A stretch of 64,000 nucleotides of DNA from Actinophytocola algeriensis (lineage in GTDB: Bacteria; Actinomycetota; Actinomycetes; Mycobacteriales; Pseudonocardiaceae), in the NCBI RefSeq assembly GCF_014203735.1, contig NZ_JACHJQ010000003.1:107232-171231 (forward strand), read 5' to 3'. Of the stretch, positions 51,517 through 62,219 are shown one piece after another. Below the pieces are notes generated by a model that ran no database searches, was not told the origin of the DNA, and saw nothing but the letters and a program-made list of their open reading frames with translations. A program made the position numbers and the translations under genes. Each line of letters opens with the position of its first letter. Position 1 is the first letter of the stretch.

Positions 51517-53624
51517 CGCCCCGGCGGGATCAGCGATCTCGGGTCCAGGGCCGCCCGGATCCTGGCGGCGAAGGGCCGCTTGGCCAGACCGCCGCGCACC
51601 GCGCGCACGGCCGTCCAGGCCTCGGCCGCCGTGCCGGGGGCGGGACCGCCCGGTGACCACAGCGCCAGGTCCACCGCGCGGGCCAGGGCCTGCAGGCCCG
51701 GGGCCACCAACGGATCGCCCGCGGCCGCGGCGAGGTCGCGGGGGGTCATGCCCACGTTGTACGGCACGCCGTGGGCTCTCAGCCGGTCCCTCGCCTCGGC
51801 CCACGCGCCCACCACCGCACCCGCGCCCGTGCGGCGGCGCCGTCGCCACGCGCGGACCGCGCGGGCCAGCGGCACACCACCCAGCCACGCCACGACCAGC
51901 GCCGCGAGCCCGGCCAGCACCCGCACCCACGGGAACGGGGTGCCCTCGGCGTCGGCGGCGCCGTTGTCACGCTCCTCGTCCCTGGGCAGTTCGGGATCGC
52001 GCACGTCGTCCGGTGGCGGCAGCTGCTCGCGGGCCTCCGCCGTGACCTCCGCGAGGCCCTTCGGGGCGGAGCCCTCCGCGGTCGCGCCCGCCGGGTCCAG
52101 CGGCACCCAGCCGACACCTTCGACGGCCACCTCCGGCCATGCCAGCACATCCCGGTTGTGGACCGTCACGTCCTGGCCGGTCTCCTCGGGGGCGCGGAAA
52201 CCGACCGCGATGCGCGCCGGGATGCCGATGATGCGCGCCAGCACCACGTACGCGGCCGCGAACTGCACCGCCGTGCCGACCTCGGTCTCGAGCAGGAACC
52301 GTTCCAGCTGCGGCCATCCGCTGCCGCTCGGCAGCTCGTCGCCGCTCGCGACGCGGTAGTTGTCGCGGAAGAACCGTTCCAGCACCAGCGCGGTCTGGAA
52401 CGCGGGCCGGTCGTCCCCGACGGCCCGGCGCGCGAGGTCCACAACGCCGGACGGCACCTCGCCGAGGTCGCCGAAGCCGGTGCGGGCGGCCGGGTCGATG
52501 GCGGCGTTCCGTAGCTGTTCCGGGTCGGGGCGCGGCTCCCACCAGGTCAGCTCGTAGTCGGCCGGTCCGGTGCGGTCGTAGTCGAACAGCGTGCCGGACG
52601 CCTCGTCGACCAGTGGCGCCAGCCCGGTCACCGACGCGGGCAGCGCCTGGCTCGGCAGCCACGGGCCGTCCGTGCCGGGGTAGCTGATCCGGGCGCTGAG
52701 CTCGGTCCGCGCCACCGACAGCACCGGCCGCAGCTCGGTGCCGAGCCTGCGCGGCTGGGCGCTCGGCGTCCACGTGACACCGTCGAACTGGTCCAGCACC
52801 ACCATGCGCCAGCGGTCCACCTGGGCTTCCGTGGAGTAGGTGAACACCGTCTCGTCGCCGTCCTGCATGCGGTCGGACACCTCGTCGAGCGGGCTCGACA
52901 CGCGGTCCGGCGGCAGCGGCACGAACTGCTTGTCCCGCAAGGACACCGCGGGCCGCTCGACGGGGTGCACGGTGGTCGCGAGCACGGCACCCGCCACGGC
53001 GAGCACGACCGTGGGCACGATCATCGCGAACGCCACGAAGCCGCGGCGGCCCACCGTGGGCACGGCGTCGACGCGTTCGTCCGAAGTGGACAGCAGCACC
53101 CCCGCGACCACCACGAACCCGAACGCGGCGAGCATCGCGGTCAGACCGGTGAGCGCGACGTACGCCTGCGCCAGCACCACCACCGCGATCCCGGGCACCA
53201 GTGCCGCGAGCGGCCACCGCAGCAGCTCCAGCGCGAGCACCGCCGCGGCGAGCGCGGCCAGCGGTACGAACAGCATCAGCTCGGGGTCCGAGCGGGCTGG
53301 CCAGGTGGACTGCAGCGTCAGCTGCCACGACTCGGTGACGCCCGCGACCAGGGCCCGGCCGGTCTCCGCGGTCGGCAGCCCGGCGAGTGTCGTGGGGAAC
53401 AGCATCGCCACGGACAGCGCGAGCAACCCGACGACGAGCACCAGCACCGCGCGCCACGGCAGCAGCGCGGGCCGGCGCCCGCACAGCTCGGACACCCCGA
53501 ACCCGGCGGCCACGACCAGCGCGAGCGGCAGCAGCAGCGGACCGATGCCGAAGACGGGCACGAACAGCAGGCCGGGGCCTGCCGCGGCGAGCAGGACGGC
53601 GAGCACGGCAGCACGGGACGTCAC
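51513..53624 (-). CDS. Transglutaminase-like (TgpA-type) membrane protein without catalytic Cys and His
   Basis: 703 residues from GTG 53624 (GCAGGTGA upstream). Six to seven N-terminal membrane helices (residues 5-230), an external domain with a transglutaminase core (about 400-515), a last helix near VLAGLAALVVAWLGGVPL and a cytoplasmic tail (DUF4129-like). The core shows VQFAAAYVVLARIIGIPARI and GVGWVPLDPAG, but where active enzymes have G-x-C-x-x-F there is GTAVQF (Ala452), and the His of the HAWxEV motif is Leu494 (VLAWPEV). Asp510 is kept. So it is probably a pseudoenzyme. Last gene of the MoxR-DUF58 operon, as usual for the family. Confidence 0.88.
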   Translation of the reverse strand: MTSRAAVLAVLLAAAGPGLLFVPVFGIGPLLLPLALVVAAGFGVSELCGRRPALLPWRAVLVLVVGLLALSVAMLFPTTLAGLPTAETGRALVAGVTESWQLTLQSTWPARSDPELMLFVPLAALAAAVLALELLRWPLAALVPGIAVVVLAQAYVALTGLTAMLAAFGFVVVAGVLLSTSDERVDAVPTVGRRGFVAFAMIVPTVVLAVAGAVLATTVHPVERPAVSLRDKQFVPLPPDRVSSPLDEVSDRMQDGDETVFTYSTEAQVDRWRMVVLDQFDGVTWTPSAQPRRLGTELRPVLSVARTELSARISYPGTDGPWLPSQALPASVTGLAPLVDEASGTLFDYDRTGPADYELTWWEPRPDPEQLRNAAIDPAARTGFGDLGEVPSGVVDLARRAVGDDRPAFQTALVLERFFRDNYRVASGDELPSGSGWPQLERFLLETEVGTAVQFAAAYVVLARIIGIPARIAVGFRAPEETGQDVTVHNRDVLAWPEVAVEGVGWVPLDPAGATAEGSAPKGLAEVTAEAREQLPPPDDVRDPELPRDEERDNGAADAEGTPFPWVRVLAGLAALVVAWLGGVPLARAVRAWRRRRRTGAGAVVGAWAEARDRLRAHGVPYNVGMTPRDLAAAAGDPLVAPGLQALARAVDLALWSPGGPAPGTAAEAWTAVRAVRGGLAKRPFAARIRAALDPRSLIPPGR

Positions 53625-53700
53625 GCGATCACCTGCACGAAACACACAACTCGGTAGGTGCGAGCGCGAGGCTCGCGGTGTCGGAGAGCGGGACTCGCGG

Positions 53701-54855
53701 TCATCGGAGGGCCGCCACGTTCCAGCGGCGTGTGCCGCCCTTCGCGTTCGGGGCCTGGATGACCCGCGTACCGGGGATGCGCACGGGGACCCCGGTGTCG
53801 GCGCCGCCCGCGATCGTGATGACCACAGTGGACGCGTAGTGGGGGCGCAGTGCCGCGATCGCGGTCAGGTCGTCCTGCCGCGCGCTCGCCAGCACCACCA
53901 CCAGCGAGCCGCCGCGGTCCGGGCCGCGGGTCAGCTCGACGGGCACCAGGGCGCCTCCGGTCACCGGCGACAGCTCGCACAGCTCGTCGAGCAGGTGGCG
54001 CACGGTCTGCTGACCGCCGCCGAGTTTGAGGTCCACGCCGGAGGTCGTCAGGAGGCGGCACCAGTAGCCGTCGGCCGCGGCGGCGCGCATGAGCGACGCC
54101 GTCAGGTCCACAGCCTCCTCCAGCACCTGGGGCGGCACGAGGTCGGCACGGGAGTCGAGCAGCGCGGTGAACCTGGGCTGGTTCGGGTCGACGTAGTCGC
54201 GGACCATGAGCCGCCCGGTGCGGGCCGTCGCCTTCCAGTGCAGGTGGCGCACCTCGTCGCCGGGCACGTACTCGCGCACGTCCCGCAGGTCCAGGGAACC
54301 GTGCAGCGACTCGTCGGTGGTGCGGCCCTCGTGGTGGTGGCGCGGATGCCCGGAGACCAGCGCACGCACCGGGTACGTCCTCGGGTGCACCCACATGGTC
54401 GCGGTGTCGCCGGTGGTCAGGCGGCTGCGGCCGAGCCCGAGCGGGTCCACGCGCTCCAGCGTCAGCGGGCCGACCTCGAACCGGCCGCGCTTCTTCGTCG
54501 GCAGCTCGTAGTGGTAGGCGGCCTCGGCACCCGGCGCGAGCGGGCGCACCGACACCGCGTGGAAGCCGCCGTCGATGCGGTCGCCCGCGATGAAACCGCC
54601 GTGGCGGCGCCCGGACGCGTTGTGCACGCGCAGCCGCGCGAACGCGGGCCTGCCGCGCTCCACCCGGTCCGGGTACACCTCACGGGTCACCGCGACGCGG
54701 GGTCGGCGCGCGGTCACCACGAGCGCGGCGAGCACCGCGCCGAACGCGGCCCCCGCCATCGCACGCAACAGCGGGAACCCGGCCCACTCGCCCGCCGCGT
54801 ACGCCACGACCGCACCGACGAGCACCACCCAGCCGCGCCCCGTGAGCCGGGGCAT
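53701..54855 (-). CDS. DUF58 domain protein
   Basis: 384 residues. Two membrane helices at the N-terminus (WVVLVGAVVAYAAGEWAGFP; AMAGAAFGAVLAALVVTARR), a beta sandwich-like part, then the DUF58 signature LRDVREYVPGDEVRHLHWKA (near residue 203) and GRLMVRDYV. The C-terminal half resembles a von Willebrand A fold (VVVLASARQDDLTAIAALRP). DUF58 proteins work with MoxR ATPases in folding or envelope-related processes. Start ATG 54855 abuts the MoxR stop. Confidence 0.92.
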   Translation of the reverse strand: MPRLTGRGWVVLVGAVVAYAAGEWAGFPLLRAMAGAAFGAVLAALVVTARRPRVAVTREVYPDRVERGRPAFARLRVHNASGRRHGGFIAGDRIDGGFHAVSVRPLAPGAEAAYHYELPTKKRGRFEVGPLTLERVDPLGLGRSRLTTGDTATMWVHPRTYPVRALVSGHPRHHHEGRTTDESLHGSLDLRDVREYVPGDEVRHLHWKATARTGRLMVRDYVDPNQPRFTALLDSRADLVPPQVLEEAVDLTASLMRAAAADGYWCRLLTTSGVDLKLGGGQQTVRHLLDELCELSPVTGGALVPVELTRGPDRGGSLVVVLASARQDDLTAIAALRPHYASTVVITIAGGADTGVPVRIPGTRVIQAPNAKGGTRRWNVAALR

Positions 54856-55811
<956 letters not shown>

Positions 55812-55815
<4 letters not shown>

Positions 55816-57929
55816 CCTGCCCCCCATTCGATCCTGTTGGACTCGTACGTGTTCCCGTCCGGCGTCGTGACCTCCACCCACACAGTGTGCCCGGTCCCGC
55901 CGTACGCGAACCGATCGATGTCCGCGAAGCCGTTCTCGTCCGTCGTGGTCTCGTGGCTGTTGCTCCACTCGGGGTCATGGGTGGAGTACGCCGTGAACCT
56001 GATCATGGTGCCCGGTGGGAAGTTCGACGCCTCCACGTGCATCCAGGCACAGTCCGGCAGCTCGCCGCAGTACTCCTCGGTGGGCGCGCCCTCGCTCAGC
56101 ACCACGGACGGGTCGGCGGCGGGCGGCCTGCCCTCCGTCTGCACCGACGCGGGCGCACCGGGGACCTGTGCGCCGGCCGGGTTCGTCGTGACGGCCGTGA
56201 CGGTGACGGTGAACGCGGTGTCGACCTGGACCCCGGTGAGGGCCGCCGACAGGCCGGTCACGGTCACCTGCCGGAAGCCGCCCACGTTGACCACGTAGTG
56301 CACGAACCCGCCGGAGCCCATGTCCGCAGGCCTGCCCCAGTTCACGGTCACGGTCTGGTTGTCGAAGTCGTTCACGGCCGTCAGGCCGACCGGCGCGGTC
56401 GCAGCCCGGAACGGCGCGACCGGGGTCACCGGGTTCGACGAGCTGCCCGGCCCGACGCCGACGCCGTTGACCGCGGCCACCGTGAACACGTAGGTGGTGC
56501 CGTTGGCCAGGTTCGGGATCGTCACGGAACGCTGGCCGGGGCCGGTGGTCGTCGAGCCACCCGGCCACATCACCCGGTAGCCGGTGAGCGGCGACCGGTT
56601 GTCCGCGGCCGCCCCCCAGCTGACGGTCGCGGTCGCGTTGCCCGGGGTCGCGCTGACCCCGGCGGGCGCGCCCGGCGCGGTGGGCGGCACACGCGGCGGC
56701 GTCTGCTGCTCGCGGCGCGGGTCGGGGCGCTCGGGCTGCTCGTTGGACGGCGGTGGCGGCTGCTGTGTCCGGGGCGGGTCGGGCCGCTCCGGCGGCGGTC
56801 CGGCCACCGGCGGCCCGTCCGTGTCGTCGCCGCGGGGCGGCACGGTCTCGTCGTCGTCGCCGCCCTTGATCGGCACGTCGGTGAACTCGCCGTCCTGGTC
56901 GACGACCACGACGTGCTCGCCCTCCTCGCCGTCGACGTAGAGTCGGTCGTCCTCGCCGCGCGTGATGCGCGGATCGCCGGATTCGGCGGGGAGTTCCTTG
57001 CGCTGCAGGTCGCCGACGCCGTCGTAGGTGAACAGCGTGTCGGTCTTTCTGTCGACCACCGCGACCACCTCGCCGGTCGACACCGGGCCCGCGTAGTCGC
57101 CGTCCGGCAGGTCGACCCGGACCGGCTCGCGGTCCGACTCGGTGTCGACGAGGTGGATGCGGTTCGCGTCCAGGATCGCGACCCGGCCGTCCACGTCGGT
57201 GTCGGCGAGCACCGCGTCGTCCGAGGCGTCCATGCCGAGGTCCCGGCCCTCGCCGAGACCGTCCTTCTCCACGGTGTGGAGGGTGTCGGACGTGGTGTCG
57301 ACGAACACGACCTCGTCGTGCACCACGGCCAGGGCGCCGTTGTGGCCCTTCGGCAGCGGCACCTGGCAGGCCGGGACGCGGGCGCCCGACCGCACCTGGC
57401 AGAGCAGGCCGGCCTCGGTGCGCGGCAGCCACAGCGTGCCGTCCCTGGTCGCGACGGGCGTGCCGACCGGTCCCTCCAGCTCCATCACGACGGACGGGTC
57501 GCCGACGCGCACGACCTTGCCCCCTTCGCGGTACACGAGGTAGGGGCCGCCCCTGGTCTCGACGCCGTACGCCCGTTCCTTCGACGCGGGCGTGCTCGTC
57601 TTCTCGACCTCGAGGCCGGACTTGCCGAACTCCGTGATCCGCGAGCTGCCGACGACGTAGCCGCTCATGTCGCCCTGGAAGACCTGGTCACCCGGGCTGC
57701 CGGGGACCCGGGCGCGGGCATCCACGTTCCCGGTCGCGCCGTCCACGTGGAGGACCGACTGCAGTGCGGAGTTGTAGACCCAGTGGCCCGGCATGAGGAA
57801 CTGCACCGCCGAGACGGGGTTCGCGGCGCCGGTGACGGCCGCCACGACCGCGGCCACGCAGGCGACGACCACCGCGACGACCGGCAGACGCGTGCGCCAC
57901 GACGCGAAGCGTCCCCCCTTGCCAGACAT
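55812..57929 (-). CDS. Membrane-anchored beta-propeller and fibronectin type III protein
   Basis: 705 residues. A membrane anchor at 13-37 (LPVVAVVVACVAAVVAAVTG), then a beta-propeller-like region (40-350: QSVLHVDGATGNVDAR, GTLWLPRTEAGL, RVAILDANRIHLVDT, GEHVVVVDQDGEF), a Pro-rich linker (about 360-420), two fibronectin type III domains (PGAPAGVSATPGNATATVSW; APVGLTAVNDFDNQTVTVNW) and a C-terminal beta domain with CGELPDC, where two Cys may pair. External display or sensing protein at the head of the MoxR operon. From memory, similar proteins head MoxR/DUF58 loci in Pseudonocardiales. A two-component system lies 72 bases upstream. Confidence 0.85.
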
Positions 57930-58001
57930 GACCACACGGTAAAAGTAACCGGTTGCCTTCGTCCAACGACGGCCTGTGGCAGGTTCCGGACAGTCCCTTG
58001 A

Positions 58002-59252
58002 TCACGGGAGCACGGGAAGCGCCAGTTCGAAGATGGCGCCCGCGTCCTCCGCGTTGTAGACCGACAGCGTGCCGCCGTGGGCGGTCGCCACCCACCGGAC
58101 GATCGACAGGCCCAGCCCGGACGAGCCGCTGCCGGTGCGGAAGCGGTCGAAGGCCTCCTCCGCGAAGTCGCCGTCCACGCCGGGGCCGTGGTCGGCGACC
58201 GTCACGCGGCCGCCCGCGACCGAGATGTGGACGATGGCGGGCTGGTTGGGCTGGCGGCCGTACCGCATCGCGTTGTCCAGCAGGTTGCCGATCGCGCGCT
58301 GCAGCAGCGTCGGGTCGGCCATGACCTTGCACGGGGCGGCGGTCAGGGTCACCGACGCGCCCTCGGTCGGGGTCTCCTCGACGACGCCCGCCACGAGCTG
58401 GTCCAGCCACACCGGTTGCGCGGCGAGGCGTTCGACCCCCGCGGCGAGCCGTGCGCGCACGAGCAGACCGTCGATGATGCTGCCCATGCGGGACGCGAGC
58501 CGGACGGTTCTCGGCAGCAGGTCACCGCGCTGGGTCGGGTTGCGCAGCGCGGTCTCGGCCAGCGCACGCAGTGCGGCCACCGGTGTGCGGAGGTCGTGCG
58601 CGGTCTCGGCGAGCAGCACCTCCTGTTGCTCCAGCGCGGCCACCGCGGGCCGGATCGCGCGGGTCGCGATCAGGTGGCCCGCCAGCGCGAGGCTGCCGAT
58701 GAGCACGGCCGCGGCGGCGACCACCCACACCACCAGCTGGTCGTGGTCGCCGAGCGTCGGCTCCGCGTTGCTCACCGCCACGACGGCGCCGAGGTACCCC
58801 GACTCGCCGCGGAACGGCTGCGCCCGCACCCGCACGGTCTGGTCGTCGAGGCTGGTCTTGTAGCCGAAGATCTCGCGGCCGGACCTCGTGGCCTGCACGG
58901 CGAGGTCCTCGATGACCGCCCGGTCCATGCGCACGCACTCGCGGTCGCTGTAGTGGTCGGAGAAGCCGCTGCCGGTGTCGCCCGCCAGCACCGCGAACTG
59001 CGGGCACTGCCGGTTGATCTCGTCGGTCTTGATGAACCCGGTGACGACCGCGTCGCCGTCGCGGCCGATCAGCCGCGAGACGGTCGAGGTGACCTTGGCC
59101 AGCTCCAGGTCCATCTGCTTCTCGCCGCTCTCGGCGTCGGTGTCGACGATCAGCCACGCGAACACGATCAGGCCGATCGCGTTCATGACCGTGAACACCG
59201 CGGTCAGCACCCACCTCAGGCGCCGGAGCCGGTCGGCGGAGGATCGGTTCAC
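58002..59252 (-). CDS. Sensor histidine kinase
   Basis: 416 residues from GTG 59252 (GTGA overlap with the regulator). Two membrane helices (about 14-36 and 171-195) enclose an external sensor with three Cys-containing loops (RQCPQFAVL; SDRECVRMD). HAMP-like linker, then the dimerisation helix with His219 in ETAHDLRTPVAAL, N box LLDNAMRYG, G1 ADHGPGVDG and G2 SSGLGLSIV. The kinase phosphorylates the partner regulator. Two Cys outside (83 and 106) could form a disulfide. Signal unknown; the MoxR operon downstream is a likely target by position. Confidence 0.94.
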   Translation of the reverse strand: MNRSSADRLRRLRWVLTAVFTVMNAIGLIVFAWLIVDTDAESGEKQMDLELAKVTSTVSRLIGRDGDAVVTGFIKTDEINRQCPQFAVLAGDTGSGFSDHYSDRECVRMDRAVIEDLAVQATRSGREIFGYKTSLDDQTVRVRAQPFRGESGYLGAVVAVSNAEPTLGDHDQLVVWVVAAAAVLIGSLALAGHLIATRAIRPAVAALEQQEVLLAETAHDLRTPVAALRALAETALRNPTQRGDLLPRTVRLASRMGSIIDGLLVRARLAAGVERLAAQPVWLDQLVAGVVEETPTEGASVTLTAAPCKVMADPTLLQRAIGNLLDNAMRYGRQPNQPAIVHISVAGGRVTVADHGPGVDGDFAEEAFDRFRTGSGSSGLGLSIVRWVATAHGGTLSVYNAEDAGAIFELALPVLP

Positions 59253-59920
59253 GAGACGGGACCGTATGCCCCGAGCCGGTAGCCGCGCCCACGGACCGTG
59301 TGGATCAGCTCCGGCTGCCCCAGTTTGCGGCGCAGCCGCTTCACCACCACGTCGACCACGTTCGACATCGGGTCGGTGGAGGAGTCCCAGCAGTGCTCGA
59401 TGATGTCGGTGCGCGAGACCACCTGGTCCGGCCGGATCGCGAGGAACTCCAGCACCGCGAACTCCTTGTCGGACAACGTGAGCAGCACCCCGGCCCGGCG
59501 TACGGCACGACGTGCGCAGTCGACCTCCAGGTCGGCGTGCCGCAGCACCGACGGCCGCCCGTCCGAACGCCGGCACAGCGTCCGCACCCGCGCGGCCATC
59601 TCCGCCACGGAGAACGGTTTCACCAGGTAGTCGTCGCCGCCTGCGGCGAACCCCGCGACCCGGTCGGCGATCGCGTCACGCGCGGTCAGGAACAGCACGG
59701 GGGTGTTCCAGCCCGTCTGTCTGCGGTGCTGCACGTAGTCGAGCGAGTCACCGTCCGGGAGCATCCGGTCGAACACGACGCAGGCGAAGTCGCCCTGCCG
59801 CAGCGAGGCGTCGGCGGTGGCCAGATCACGGGCCTCGACCACCTCGAGACCGGCCGCCCCCAGCTCGACCGCGACGGAAAAGCGCAGGTCCTCGTCGTCC
59901 TCGACCACCATCACGCGCAT
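59249..59920 (-). CDS. OmpR/PhoB-type response regulator
   Basis: 223 residues. Receiver domain with Asp51 as phosphoacceptor (VVFDRMLPDGD), Thr79 and Lys101 (YLVKPFS); acidic pocket EDDED at 7-11. C-terminal winged helix from about residue 127 with TLSDKEFAVLEFLAIRPDQV, VDVVVKRLRRKLG and the wing HTVRGRGYRLGAYG. It is the first gene of a coupled pair with the kinase. It may control the fibronectin/MoxR operon or the divergent eccE operon; no binding site was identified. Confidence 0.95.
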   Translation of the reverse strand: MRVMVVEDDEDLRFSVAVELGAAGLEVVEARDLATADASLRQGDFACVVFDRMLPDGDSLDYVQHRRQTGWNTPVLFLTARDAIADRVAGFAAGGDDYLVKPFSVAEMAARVRTLCRRSDGRPSVLRHADLEVDCARRAVRRAGVLLTLSDKEFAVLEFLAIRPDQVVSRTDIIEHCWDSSTDPMSNVVDVVVKRLRRKLGQPELIHTVRGRGYRLGAYGPVS

Positions 59921-60047
59921 GTCATCGAAACCTAATGTGCCCTGCTCGATCGTGGTCCACGACGGAACCGTAGCCCGACGCGGAAGTCCGGCACCGGCAC
60001 TGGCCGGAACCGGACGCCGGTGAACTCCTGGAGGTCACCTTCCGTAC

Positions 60048-60059
60048 GGGACCGGTCCC
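60048..60059. promoter_or_regulatory. 12-bp palindrome GGGACCGGTCCC upstream of eccE
   Basis: The palindrome ends 43 bases before the eccE GTG, inside the presumed promoter region of the divergent eccE and response-regulator genes. The same 12-mer occurs at 2386-2397 after bpa and at 12782-12793 inside the ArsR gene. Function unknown. Confidence 0.3.
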
Positions 60060-60087
60060 ATCGAGTCGTTAATACCGTTTTCGCGCC

Positions 60088-60099
60088 AGGAGGAGGTGA
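60088..60099 (+). promoter_or_regulatory. Strong ribosome binding site of eccE
   Basis: AGGAGGAGGTGA stands three bases before GTG 60103 and matches the 16S rRNA tail twice over. It fixes the GTG as the start of eccE. Confidence 0.8.
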
Positions 60100-60102
60100 C
60101 CG

Positions 60103-61482
60103 GTGGACGCACCCATTCGGAACACGGGCTCGGCCGCGCTGACCGGCGGGCAAGCCCAGGCACGATCGGCTTCGGCCGCGCCCGCCAGTGTCGCGGCGCC
60201 ACGGCGGTTCGCCGACGCACGGGGGACGGCGGTGCCCGCGGCCGCGGGCAGACAGCTGCCGCAGCTGCTGTCCGAGGCGGACCTGCGCACACGGCCGCTG
60301 CTGCTCACACCGCCGCCGCGGCCCGCGGCACCCGCGCCGCTCGCACGCACGGCGGAGCCGCCAAAGCACACGTGGTCGCGGCAGGTCCGCGAGTACGTCC
60401 GCGGCCTCAGCCCGCTGCAGGTGATCTGTTGGCAGGTCGCCGCGATCGCGGTCGTGCTGACCGTGCGGCAGCCGTGGCCGGTGCTGGTCGGCACGTCGGC
60501 CGCGGCGGCGGCGTTGCTCGCGCTGACGAGCGTGCGGGCGGGCGGGCGCTGGCTGTACGAGCTGACCGGGCTCGGCGCCGCGTTCGCGACCCGCGCCCGC
60601 AGGAAGGACCTGCCGGACACCGGCGGCACCCCGGGCATGACGCTCGCGCTGCTGCACATGCTGCTGCCGGGGTCGACGCTCCGGTCGGTGGAGACCAGCC
60701 AGGGCCAGGCCATGGCGATCAGCCACCAGGGCGGACTGACCGCGCAGGTCAAGCCGCAGGCGCTCACGCCGGAGCTGGTGAACGTGCTGCCGATGCCGGG
60801 CGCGCTGCTGCCGACCGTCGCCGACAACGCGGGCCGCCACCACCTGTTCGGCGTGCAGCTCGTGCTGCACGTGGGCCTGCGGCAGGACAAGCCGCGCAGG
60901 CTGCTGGTCGCCGTGCACACCGCCCGCACCGTCGACTCCCCGGCCGACGCCGAGCTGACCCTCGCGCTGCGCAACGCGTTGCGCCGCGTGCGCAGGGCGC
61001 TCGACCGGGCCGGCCTGCACACCGAGCCGCTCGCCGAGGAGCAGGCGCTGTCCGCGATCGCGGGCCTCGCGCACGTCACTGGGGGCCGCAACGAGGTGCG
61101 CGAGGACTGGAAGTTCTGGCGCACCGGTTCGGTCAGCCAGGCCACCTTCGCGCTCACCGGCTGGGCCGCGCTCACCGACGCGCACGCCAGGCAGCTGGTC
61201 AGCCGTCTGCTGGTGGGTGTCCCCGGCGTCGCCACCACGATCACGCTCGGCGCTGTCGACGATGGTGCGCTCCGCAAGCTCCGCTCACGGACCCAGCGCC
61301 GCGGCGACCCGCTCGCGGGCGCCGCCGTCCGCCTCGCCGCCACCACCGAGGCCGCTGTCGAGGCGGCCGTCAAGACCATCACCGACCGTCTCGCGCCTTC
61401 GGGGGTTCGCCTCGCTCGGCTCGACGGCGCACACGTCCACGGTGTCGCCGCCTCGCTTCCGATCGGAGTGTTTCAGCAATGA
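60103..61482 (+). CDS. eccE: Type VII secretion protein EccE
   Basis: 459 residues. A long polar N-terminus (1-95, Ala/Pro-rich) unlike short mycobacterial EccE, then two membrane helices at about 105-121 and 123-141 ([32 protein letters not shown]) and the cytoplasmic EccE domain ([52 protein letters not shown]). EccE sits at the rim of the ESX membrane complex. The gene is 26-38 kb away from eccB/C/D and is coupled (ATGA) to a LuxR-type regulator and an EccA-like gene, so part of the system is regulated apart from the core. Confidence 0.88.
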   Translation: MDAPIRNTGSAALTGGQAQARSASAAPASVAAPRRFADARGTAVPAAAGRQLPQLLSEADLRTRPLLLTPPPRPAAPAPLARTAEPPKHTWSRQVREYVRGLSPLQVICWQVAAIAVVLTVRQPWPVLVGTSAAAAALLALTSVRAGGRWLYELTGLGAAFATRARRKDLPDTGGTPGMTLALLHMLLPGSTLRSVETSQGQAMAISHQGGLTAQVKPQALTPELVNVLPMPGALLPTVADNAGRHHLFGVQLVLHVGLRQDKPRRLLVAVHTARTVDSPADAELTLALRNALRRVRRALDRAGLHTEPLAEEQALSAIAGLAHVTGGRNEVREDWKFWRTGSVSQATFALTGWAALTDAHARQLVSRLLVGVPGVATTITLGAVDDGALRKLRSRTQRRGDPLAGAAVRLAATTEAAVEAAVKTITDRLAPSGVRLARLDGAHVHGVAASLPIGVFQQ

Positions 61483-62219
61483 CCGTTCTCGCGGAGAACC
61501 CGGTAAACCCGGTCACCGTCCTGCACCCGGCGCCGGGGGGCGTCGTGGGCACCATCGGCAGCGTCGGCCACGCGGCCCGCTGCCCGTCCAGCGCGGGTGT
61601 CGAGGCACTGGTCGCCTCGGCCGAGCGGGAGGTGCTCGTGATGAGCACGCTGTCCGTCGCGGCCCGCGACCCGATCGGCGGGGTGCGCCGCGTCGACCAC
61701 GAGAACCTGCGGCGCGGCGTGAAGTACCGCGTGATCGTGCCGGACACCGCGCGGACCGCGCCGGTGCTCGCGACCCGGCTCGGCACGCTCGCGCTGGCCG
61801 GTGCCGACACGCGGACGGTGCCCGAGGTGCCGACCGACGCGCTCGTGATCGACGGCCAGGTCGTCGTGCTGCCGGTGGACCGCACCGCGGGCGGCCGCTC
61901 GCTCGGCACCGCCGTGTTCCGGCTGTCCAGTGTGGTCACCACGACCATCGAGCTGTTCGAGCGGGTGTGGCTGTCGGCGGTGCCGATGAGCCCGAACGAG
62001 CTGCCGGACGCCGCGGAGCTGAACGCCCGCGAGCGGGAGTTGCTGACACTGCTGTTCTCGGGCAGCACCGACGAGTCCGCCGCCGCGCGGCTCGGGGTGT
62101 CGGTGCGGACCGTGCGCCGCATGGTCGCCGACATCATGAACCGGCTCGGCGCGCGCAGCCGCTTCCAGGCCGGCGCCAAGGCCGCCGACCGCGGCTGGCT
62201 GATGGAGAGGGCGGGCTGA
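61479..62219 (+). CDS. LuxR-type helix-turn-helix regulator
   Basis: 246 residues. N-terminal TrmB-like segment ([20 protein letters not shown]), a middle alpha/beta part ([31 protein letters not shown]), and a C-terminal LuxR/GerE helix-turn-helix: [40 protein letters not shown] (residues about 185-225). The domain order (phospholipase-D/TrmB-like sensor then LuxR HTH) is frequent in actinomycetes. It lies between eccE and the EccA-like gene, coupled on both sides (ATGA and TGATG), which suggests it controls this secretion operon or its substrates. Confidence 0.85.
   Translation: MTVLAENPVNPVTVLHPAPGGVVGTIGSVGHAARCPSSAGVEALVASAEREVLVMSTLSVAARDPIGGVRRVDHENLRRGVKYRVIVPDTARTAPVLATRLGTLALAGADTRTVPEVPTDALVIDGQVVVLPVDRTAGGRSLGTAVFRLSSVVTTTIELFERVWLSAVPMSPNELPDAAELNARERELLTLLFSGSTDESAAARLGVSVRTVRRMVADIMNRLGARSRFQAGAKAADRGWLMERAG

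Noticed and set aside
51513..53624. Active transglutaminase/protease
   Set aside because: Cys and His of the triad are Ala452 and Leu494.
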